A DNA stretch of 64,000 nucleotides from Impatiens glandulifera (taxonomy: Eukaryota; Streptophyta; Magnoliopsida; Ericales; Balsaminaceae): positions 38,661,382 to 38,725,381 of the forward strand of contig NC_061863.1 of assembly GCF_907164915.1 (NCBI RefSeq), read 5' to 3'. A model generated the notes under the pieces. The model had not been told where the DNA came from and searched no databases. It saw only the letters and a list, made by a program, of their open reading frames with translations. A program made the translations under genes and the position numbers. This document shows positions 55,964 through 64,000 of the stretch, piece after piece (the stretch's first letter is position 1; each line of letters begins with the position of its first letter).

Positions 55964-57432
55964 TGCAGTAGCTCCCGGAAATCTCTTGTCCCAGAAAAGC
56001 TCGAGGTTTGCGATACTTTAACCTCGGTTTGTGTGTTGAAAAATCTTTAACTAAAGATTTATACAAAAATGTAATTTTTATATTTAAAATTAATTATAAT
56101 AATAATTAATTATTAATCCAAGTTAAATAATCTTATAGATTTAAAAATAATCAAGCTACAATTTGATTAAAAAAATCATTATTTTAATTAGTTAGAAATA
56201 ATTAATTTAAAAGGATTATTCATTTGAATGAAGAGTCATAAATTTATTTTTAATTTAAAAATAAATAAAAAAAATTTATACGTATATAAAATTATATTTA
56301 ATACGAGTTCTTTTGAGTTTGATGTTTGGTGATACTCGAGAAAAGGCTTTCACAAATACACAGGTCTATGTCAGTTTTAACCTGAAGTCAACGGGCATGG
56401 GCGCTCGATCAACCTAGAGGCTGAGCTTCGATCGTGCGTTTATCCTTAGTCGGACGCAAAATTATTCGGTCAAGGTCAAGATTTCTTGGTTGGATGCGAG
56501 ATTTCTCGATCGGGTGCATGGGAGGGATAATTTTCTCGGCCGAAAACCAGACCTAGACAAAATCCTCAGTTGGATGCCTTGATTCCTCGTCGGACGTCAA
56601 GAATACTAACAATAGGTTCTTAAATATATTAAATTCAGTAGAAGCCTTTGAAACGATCTTATGATCGAATTCAAATCAAGAAAACAAATTAGTAAATAGT
56701 ATTTAAAACCAGCCGAACTAAAATGTAAATTTTTTAATTTAATATGTATTTCAAATTACAATGCGAATTAAATCTTACTATGATTTGAAGAACACTTCTG
56801 AACTCTGTATGAAACTTTAGGATATCTAGAAATGAATTTTATATCCTTATACAAAAATTTCAAAAATTTCAAAAGATTGAGAAATTTTAATAGCGGATTC
56901 TGTGAAGTTTGGAATGGAGGTTTGAGGTTGGGATCATTGGTTTCTTTTGTACGAAGAGGGATAATTTTAGTCAACCAAGGTCTGTTGGATGATCAAATGT
57001 ATCAAATTCAAGACAAAAGGTAATTAATAGCTTTTGTTTGTATTCGGTCGTTCTCATCTAATTAGGGAGCCCATGATCGTAGGAGAAATGATCGTCATGT
57101 TATGTGATCATTTTAGCCTTTTAATCATTAAATTTGGTTGAGTATCAGTCGAGTTCCACTTTTGAAAAATCAAAAGTTTCGGTCGATGTTCATCTTGTTC
57201 GTCGCGAGGAAGAAGACAAGCCAGAGCTTAAAATATTGTTGTTTCAAGCCAAAGCGCAAACACACGTCTAAGCCTTTGTTTCAAATTATTTGGGATAAAA
57301 TGAATACCACATTTATTTCAAATTATTTTATTTTATTTTTCTTAGCCTTTGTTTTAATTATTTTGAACTTATTTATTCAAAAATAATTATTTAATATTTA
57401 TAAATTAGGTGAGTAAAATTCAAGTGTTTACA
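55964..57432 (-). repeat. Gypsy 5' LTR (~1.47 kb)
   Basis: Minus strand starts TGTAAACACTTGAATTTTAC at 57432. The inner end is set at TGCAGTAGCTCC (55964), next to the PBS, and could be a few bases off. Contains A/T-rich U3, the TCAAAAGTTTCGG segment shared with the 3' LTR, and GGTCGGATGC-type motifs. Shorter than the 3-kb solo LTR, so deletions are likely. Confidence 0.7.
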
Positions 57433-57944
57433 GTAACATAAATTATTTATATGTGTAATTTCTTTATAATTTTTTCACAATAAATTCAAGACATAGAGAT
57501 ACCATTGCATGTGGATGATTACATCATAATTAGATGTTTTTGAGGCCACTAGTGAGTAGGGATGACAATGAGGCGGTTCGAGGCGAGAAATGCATTTACC
57601 ATTCCTGCATCGTTTTACTTTGGTGATTTTTTATTACCATCCTCGCCCTATTCGATTTTAAGAATTCCCGTCGTGCACCATTTATACCATATTTTCTAGA
57701 ATAAAAATAAAAATTATATAAATGAATATTTTTAATATAATATATATTGTAATATATTAAAAAATTATATTATTATAAAAAACTAATTTAAAACTCTTAT
57801 AAAATATATTGAATAAATAAATATATTGATGATTTTATATATATTTAATTATGTTTATAATGTTTGGGGTAGAATCGGAGTGAGATCGGGGAGAGGGACA
57901 CAAATATCATCATCGCTCCATCCCGGTCAAATCAGGAAAAAATG
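57433..57944. other. Flank with a possible hAT-MITE-like relic
   Basis: 57556 onward reads TAGTGAGTAGGGATGACAATG followed by AGGCGG, resembling the start of common plant hAT-type non-autonomous elements. A convincing terminal inverted repeat was not found before 57944. Very AT-rich middle. No gene. Confidence 0.3.
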
Positions 57945-58228
57945 CCCAAACGAAACAATTCAGATCGGTTACAAACTCATGATAATATTAATACAAAGTA
58001 GGTCTTAAATAGTATAGTAAATAATTATTGTCCTACAAAATAGTAAACACTAACTAATAAGGAAACTGTCAAATACTAACCAACTATTAAATAAACTACA
58101 GAACACTAACTTACTACTAAATAAACTCTCAAACACTAACACACTACTTAGAACAAGTTAAGAGTAGTATCAAATTAGTCTAACCAATTAATTAAAACAA
58201 CCAACATTTATTCAAACAAATTCTAACA
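57945..58228 (-). repeat. Copia-D 3' LTR
   Basis: Minus strand starts TGTTAGAATTTGTTTGAATA at 58228, right after the PPT. The other end is uncertain within about 20 bp because it has diverged from the 5' copy. Confidence 0.75.
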
Positions 58229-58240
58229 AATCCCTCCCTT
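58229..58240 (-). other. Copia-D polypurine tract
   Basis: Minus-strand AAGGGAGGGATT next to the 3' LTR. It overlaps the pol stop codon TAA (58241-58239). Confidence 0.85.
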
Positions 58241-61200
58241 AAACTAGATTGTATTCTAGTTTAACTTTAGTGACACCCATCAAACTTCTCAGATCTTCAA
58301 AAGTCTCCAATTTCAAAGCCTTCGTCATAATATCAGTCAATTGTTCTTCAGTCCTGCAATGAACAAGGTTTATTAAACTCTCATTTGATAAATCTTCAAT
58401 GAAGTGATAACGAGTATCAATGTGCTTGCTCCTTCCATGTAAAACAATATTTTTAGACTATTTTATAGTGGAAATATTGTCACAAAAAATTATAATGCAT
58501 TTAGATTGTAAATGATAGAGTTTTGCAGAATTCTTCTCATCCATTGTACTTGACCTACTGTAGAAGTGGCTGCCACTAATTCAGCTTCAGTAGAGGAAAG
58601 TGTTACAATTGGTTGTTTTTTAGATGACCATGCTACAATTCTTCCTCCCATCATAAAAACATATACATATGTGCTTCTACGATCATCAACATCTCCTACT
58701 TAGTCGTTGTCAGTATACCTAACAAGTTCTCTTTGTTTTCCTTTTTCTTATAGTACACCCAATCTAACAGTCCCTCTTATATACATGAGTATCATTTTAC
58801 AAGATTCAAATAAAATTCAGTGGGTGACTCCATGTACCTTCTTGCTATTGCAACTGAAAACTCAAGTCTGATCTAGTGACTATGAGATATCTCAGGCTAC
58901 CAACCATTTGTTTGTATCTTGTTGAATCAACTTTATTTCCACTTTTGTTCTTGTTAAATTTAGCTCCAAGAACAATTGGATTTTAGACAGGATTACAACC
59001 AATTAATCCAAATCTTTCCAACATCTCATATTCATATTCTTCTAACTTATGAAAGTCTCACTGGTATCTTGCTTTACCTCAACCCCTAGAAAAAAAATCA
59101 TCAATCCAAGGTCTGTCTTCTCAAAATCTTGCATCATAACTTTTTTGAAGACATCAGTCACTTGTTCACTATTTCCTGTTAAAACCAAATCATCAACATA
59201 CAAGCTAACAATCAATATTTTTACATTTGCATTTACTTTAACAAACAAATTTGGTTCAGATGAGCACTTTTCAAAGCCTTGTTCTAAGAATGAAGCTTAA
59301 ATTCTACTGAACTAAGCCCTTGGAGCTTATTTTATTTCATACAAAGTTTTTTCTAGTTTATAAACTTTGTCCTCCTCCCCTTTTCTCAAATACCTTGGGT
59401 TGGTCAATAAATACTTCCTCAAGTAGTTTTCTATGAATAAATGTACTCTTCACATCCATTTGATAGAGATTCCATCTTTGTTGAGCAGGTATTGCAATGA
59501 TCATATGAATAGTATCCCAGCGAGCTATAGGAAAAAATAATTTGTTATAGTCAATGACTTGTTCTTGAGCGTACCCTTTAATAACTAGTATGACCTTATG
59601 TTTATCAACTTCTCCATGCGCATTGAGTTTAGGTTTAAAAACCCACTTCACTCCTATCTTTTTTTTCTCCAATTAGAAGCTTCATTAGCTTCCATATATT
59701 ATTTACCTCAATGACTGATATTTCTTGGTTCATTGCTTCTTTCCACTTGCCATTTAGTGCAACTTCTTCATAAGTGACTAGATCAATAGTAACAAATAAA
59801 GCCACATCACTCCATCCTTCTTCCTCTAATAAGTATTCATCAAATACATAGTCTTTGTACCATTCATGGGCCCTTCTAATTCTTCTCGATAGGACAGCAA
59901 GTCAAGTAGGTTGAATTACTGTTGTTTCTTAAGAGGAGTTAGAAATAGTTGGTTTGTTTGTTGTTATTTCTTCAAAAGATGAGATGGAAGACTCAAGTTA
60001 CTCTTCATTTTCTACAACATATTATTTTTATGTTTCACGTTCTTCTTCAATCACACCACTTTTCCAAACTACTTCATTATAAACTTTATGCATTTTTTAT
60101 AGTTCCACCATTTTCTTTCTTTGAATATCACATCTTTGCTCAAAATGTCCTTTCATAACATTGGATCATAGAATTTATATGCCTTAAATTCTCTATTAAT
60201 GCCAAGAAATATACAAATATGACTTTTAACATCAAGTTTATGTCTTTTTTATACAAGAACTAAGGTGTGAGCTATGTAACCCAAAAACTTACAAATGACT
60301 TGTAGATGGTTTTATGTTGCTCCATACTTATTCCGGATTTAGTTTATGCATAGCAAAAGGGTGACTTCTATTCAATAGGTATATACACTAGTCAATTACT
60401 TCTTCCCAAAACTCTTTAGGCATTTCTCTACTAGCCAACATGCTCCTTACATAGTTTATGATTGTCTTGTTTTTCCTTTCTGTAACTCCATTTTACTGAG
60501 GAGTGAATGCTGCAGTCAATTGCCTCTTAATTCTCATTTCCTCACAAAACTGGTTGAACTCTTTGGAGGTAAATTCCTCACCTCTATCGGTACAAAGGTA
60601 AGTTAGTGGTACTCCACTCTCATTTTCAACCATTAGCTTGAAGTACATAAATTTCTCAAACACATAAGATTTTTCACATATAAAATATTCCCATATTATT
60701 CTACTGTAATCATCAATAAAAGTTAGTGGGTACATTTTCCCTCAATTAGAGGCTGGAGTAATAGGACCACAAAGGTCTGAGTGAATTAATTGCAGCTTTT
60801 TTCTGGATCTCCACTTACTTTTCTTTGTATGTTTCTTCCTATGTTCCTTTCCAATGAAGTAGTGTGTGTAGGTGTCTTTAAATTTGGTGATCAAGGGTAG
60901 TCCTTTTATCATCTTTTTAGAATGCATCTTTTGTAGACTCTGATAACTAAAATGTCCCATTCTACAGTGCCATAGAGATTCCTCATCAGAAACAACTTGA
61001 AGACATGTAGTTGTAGAGGCTATTATTTTATTCCTTTGGTTTTCTCTTCGAGTGTCATCTTCTCAGCATTGATCTTAAAAATTCTATTTGAGCTCATCTT
61101 TGTGGTCATTATTAATCCCTTTCTCAAATGATAGATTTTGCATTCATTGTCTAGCACAAGCAGTCCTATACCTTTCGGTTGTAGCTGATTCATACTTAAG

Positions 61201-61440
61201 AGGTTATATTTCAGCTTCGGAACATAGTAAACATCTTCAATCAATTGTTTAATGTCATCCACTTTAATTTGAATGCTTCCTTTTTTAATACAACAATTTT
61301 CATTTCATTTCCCATTTTAACTGAGTGATTGAACTTGGTATCCAAGTGTGTGAACCAATGTAGTTCTCCACACATGTGATTTGAGCAGCCTGATTCTAGA
61401 AACCATTTATTACTCTTGAGCTCTGCTTGTAATTTTGGTG
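58239..61440 (-). pseudogene. pol: Copia-D pol (degenerate)
   Basis: Protease WFLESGCSNHM at about 61412-61380, with Glu in place of the catalytic Asp of DSG. GAG-pre-integrase (61262-60900, DVYYVPKLKYNLLSMNQL; MGHFSYQSLQKM). Integrase LQLIHSDLCGP (~60790), FIDDYSR and LCTDRGEEFTSKEF (60720-60570). RT GVKWVFKPKLNAHGEVDKHK (59655-59600), MDVKSTFIHRKLLEEVF and catalytic LYVDDLVLTGN (~59200). RNase H remnants down to a tail ending VKLEYNLV at 58242. Many stops and frameshifts, so not functional. Confidence 0.88.
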
Positions 61441-61446
61441 GAGTTG

Positions 61447-62234
61447 CTATTCAACATTAGCCATGAGTAAGCCTTTTTCTTCATCCTCTGCAGCATAATT
61501 GGTTTTGTCCCACTTAGAAAATTCAATTTGAAAATGTCCCAACTTTTTGCACTTGAAACATTCAATACGTGATTTGTAAAATTCTTTTCCTCTTCTGCCT
61601 CTTCCTCTATTCATCCCTCTGCATTTTCCTCTTCCATTAACATAAAAAGACATTCTCAAGGCTTGATCTTCTTCCTTTTCGATGGGCTTGAATTTCTACT
61701 CGTGTACAACCAACGAGCTTTGTAGTTCATCGACTAACATGGTTCTGACATCTCTTGCCTCTTCTATCTCAACCACAACGTAGGTAAACTTTTGTTGCTT
61801 CTCATCTGCTTCACTACATCCGTAACCCTCACGAAATACTCCTTGATCGTTTCACTCTTCTTCATCTTCAGGATTTTAAATTTGTGTCTTAGAGTGTTGA
61901 GTAGAGATCTGTTGACCCTCTCGTTGCCCCCAAATTTGATTTTAAGAGACTCTCAAATAATCTTAGTTGAACTGCGGTCTAAAATTTGTTCAAATATAAC
62001 TTTGTCAATTGCTAGGTAGATGAAGTATTTCACTTTGCAATCCTTGTTCTTTAGCTCTTCAATTTAAGTTTCGCTAAGACGGTCTTCCTTTGCGTGTTCT
62101 TCAACATTTTTTTCGATTCGATGTCACATCTCCTTTTCCCTAAGCAAATTTTCCATCAATTCATTTTAGTGGTCATAGTGCTGACCAGTGAAGGTGGGTA
62201 ACCTTGTGAGGCTGCTGTCATTCTTCTCATCCAT
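61447..62234 (-). pseudogene. gag: Copia-D gag (broken)
   Basis: Probable ATG at 62234 (MDEKNDSSLTRLPTFTGQHY), about 80 bp after the PBS. UBN2-type Gag with stops near residues 24 and 36, then a frame shift near 61800. The C-terminal part 61659-61447 has a basic Arg/Gly stretch and a zinc knuckle CFKCKKLGHFQIEF in which the last Cys is lost. Confidence 0.75.
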
Positions 62235-62312
62235 CCTTGTGAATCAAATGTGTCTTAATTCTTCCCCTTCGATTATAAATCAAACTCTCGATTGATTCTG
62301 ATAGTTGAATAC

Positions 62313-62325
62313 GACTCTGATACCA
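62313..62325 (-). other. Copia-D primer-binding site
   Basis: Minus-strand TGGTATCAGAGTC: eleven bases of the initiator Met-tRNA PBS, two bases after the LTR end. Confidence 0.88.
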
Positions 62326-62327
62326 AT

Positions 62328-62545
62328 TGTAAAATAGTAATCAAAATCTTTTTCAAACTCATGATAATATTAATAAAAAAATATGTCTTAAATAGTACAA
62401 CAAATAACTACTATCCTACAAAATAGTAAACATTAACTAATAAGGAAACTGTTAAATACTAACACTAACCACTACTAAATAAAGTGACAAATACTAATCC
62501 ACTACTTAGTAGTATCAACTTAATCTAACCAACTAATTCAAACCC
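62328..62545 (-). repeat. Copia-D 5' LTR, truncated
   Basis: Matches 57979-58190 of the 3' LTR but lacks the ~40 bp that should form its start (ending in CTAACA on +). Confidence 0.75.
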
Positions 62546-63489
62546 CTCTATGGTCTTAGAGAAAGTTAGGGATAATGGGTTAAGAGGACTTTTAAACACA
62601 CTAGGTCTCTTTTGAAGATGATAATTAGGATCTTAAATTTTAAAATAATAGAAAAAAAAATGGGAGACAGTGAAAAAATCAGTGACTCGAAGGGGGGCGT
62701 AGAGATTAAATAGTGGCTAAATAATAACAAAATCAATCGGACATATTGATATTCTTGATGTTTATATATAGGCTATAGCTTGAGTTTCTTGATTGTATTT
62801 ACTATATTTTTTTATGTTACATTTTTTTTTCTTGTGCATATTTAAACCACTCACTTGTACTTTGTTTGGAACCTTTTTTTTGGGTTTTACCTCAAAAAAT
62901 GAAATGTTTCTATATATCATTTATAAAATACACCTAATGAACAATGCCATAATCACTGGATTTAGCCAAACACCTACCCAATTGAAAAAATAAATACAAA
63001 ACACTATTGACATAAGTACACATTTATTTAGAGTTTTGCTGGACTTAAGCCTAACATTTTTTTTTATTAGTTATCAAATCTTTTAAACATATTAATAGTT
63101 TTATACAATTAGTTGTATAGTAGTTAATAAGATAAATTGTATTGAGTTCAATTTTATTTAAGTACATTTTTTCATACATTAAATTCAACCTCCTAAGTTT
63201 TTTTTATTAAGTTCTATTGTGAAAATTATCCTCCGGCGAATGAAAAGCGAAAATATAACAATCCTAATTAATATAGAACAATAACGTAAAAACAAAAAAT
63301 AAACGGAATAACAACACAAGAGTTTTACTCAAGTTTTACGTACTACTTTTAGAGAATCAATTCAATAAAGTTAAAATTACAAATTATAATTGTTTGTATG
63401 TTCTACATTTTAGTCTCATTATACTTTACAACTCGTTTACAATATAAATATCAATAGGCTTTTAGAATTCTTAATTAGAAAAGAATCGG

Positions 63490-63499
<10 letters not shown>

Positions 63500-63538
<39 letters not shown>
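63500..63538. repeat. (TA)n microsatellite
   Basis: About 19 TA units, followed by TATATTTA-type imperfect repeats to about 63590. Confidence 0.95.
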
Positions 63539-63545
<7 letters not shown>

Positions 63546-63850
63546 TTATATATTTAGAATATATCATTCTTTCTTTATATAATATATATAAAAAAATTAT
63601 TTTTTAATTTTACATAACATTATAACATTGAGACACACTAAAAATCATAGACCCAATTTCAAAGTTTAAATCCCTTGCTCCAATTTCTGACTACATCCAC
63701 GTTCGAGAATCAATTAAAAATCAAGTCACCCTATTATTGGAAACCATAAAACTCAATTAATTATAAGATCAATTCTCTTATTTTATCTCGTTCCTATCAG
63801 GTGTGGATAATTAATATTGTATAATATAAGAATGAGAAAATAATTAATTA

Positions 63851-63854
<4 letters not shown>

Positions 63855-63915
<61 letters not shown>
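63855..63915. repeat. (TA)n microsatellite
   Basis: About 30 TA units without interruption. Confidence 0.95.
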
Positions 63916-63918
<3 letters not shown>

Positions 63919-64000
63919 CCATGTATTTTATAAATATTATATATTAATTATACACATGGACGTCTGATATGTTTGGAAGATGGCTAAAGAATGAGTCAAT

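Larger units (their letters stand above)
21105..57432 (-). mobile_element. Very large Tat/Ogre-like gypsy element, nested and degenerate
   Basis: Reading right to left: 5' LTR (57432-55964, TGTAAACACTTG start), PBS (55959-55941), an extra ORF (54906-54223), gag (53578-52500), RT/RNase H/integrase (50450-47475), a long untranslated region with tandem repeats, and a 3' LTR (22604 to at least 21105, TGTAATCACTAG start). The extra ORF before gag and a repeat-filled 3' UTR are known Tat/Ogre traits. The span holds later insertions: a LINE fragment at 23099, a solo LTR at 23872-39280 containing Copia-B, and nested solo LTRs at 43129-46516. Without these the element is about 16-17 kb. Coding regions are heavily mutated. 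The two LTRs match at their starts but are quite diverged, so the element is old. Confidence 0.72.
57945..62545 (-). mobile_element. Copia-D: short-LTR copia element, degenerate
   Basis: Minus-strand element with 5' LTR (62545-62328, truncated start), PBS 62325-62313, gag, pol and 3' LTR (58228 to about 57945). The LTRs share GATAATATTAATA, then TAGTAAAC and ACTAACTAATAAGGAAACTG, with clear divergence. Domain order protease-integrase-RT-RNase H is copia. Short LTRs and no ORF after pol set it apart from the Sirevirus-like elements. No TSD found. Confidence 0.85.
62546..64000. other. AT-rich intergenic sequence; no gene seen
   Basis: About 1.45 kb of AT-rich DNA without a supported coding region on either strand. 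No element ends recognised. Contains two TA microsatellites, listed separately. Confidence 0.5.

Noticed and set aside
57556..57960. hAT MITE with defined ends
   Set aside because: Only the left-end resemblance is seen; no clear inverted repeat or 8-bp duplication, so kept only as a low-confidence note.

Overview
The window is repeat-dominated nuclear DNA of a flowering plant, most likely a eudicot. It has no rRNA, tRNA, CRISPR array or prokaryotic gene organisation, and I found no ordinary single-copy host gene. Nearly all of it is explained by nested retrotransposons: L1-type LINEs, Ty1/copia elements (mostly Sirevirus-like, with an initiator-Met-tRNA primer site and extra ORFs after pol), and one very large Ty3/gypsy element of Tat/Ogre type. 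From memory, the extra ORFs recall hypothetical proteins annotated in Gesneriaceae (Lamiales). That is only a weak hint about the organism.

Layout, left to right. 1-479: end of a reverse-strand LTR. 480-1437: no gene seen. 1438-21104: a decayed LINE on the + strand, split by two insertions. The first is Copia-A (2584-12966, TSD TTTTC), which has gag and a long downstream ORF but no pol. The second is a compact element, Copia-C (14202-17296, TSD AACTT), with near-identical 1305-bp LTRs. 21105-57432: a Tat/Ogre-like gypsy element on the - strand. Its 5' LTR is at 55964-57432, an extra ORF is at about 54.2-54.9 kb, gag at about 52.5-53.6 kb, and RT/RNase H/integrase at about 47.5-50.5 kb. Its 3' untranslated region is a large tandem-repeat array, and a partial 3' LTR lies at 21105-22604. 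That region holds further insertions: a LINE 3' fragment (23099-23494, 15-bp TSD); a 3-kb gypsy solo LTR (23872-39280), itself interrupted by Copia-B (26409-38843, - strand, TSD ACTTT); and a copia solo LTR (43129-46516, TSD AAGAT), itself interrupted by another solo LTR (43952-45589, TSD CGAGG). 57945-62545: an old degenerate copia element, Copia-D, on the - strand. The rest is AT-rich sequence with TA microsatellites.

The most interesting content is a gene family carried by the Sirevirus-like elements in the place where such elements carry an env-like ORF. Copia-B has three tandem paralogues after pol, two short (about 230-250 codons) and one long (about 895 codons). Copia-A has one long copy (about 1,140 codons) ending in an RGG-rich tail. 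Copia-C keeps what looks like only the last ~78 codons of such an ORF. Each start that can be seen has its own TATA-like box 60-110 bp upstream, which suggests independent transcription units rather than expression from the LTR alone. All copies here are broken by a few stops or frameshifts.

Other notable structure: a ~40-bp block shared by seven otherwise divergent copia LTRs; palindrome-based tandem arrays inside LTRs whose lengths differ between the two LTRs of one element; and duplication of the polypurine-tract/LTR-start junction in two families.
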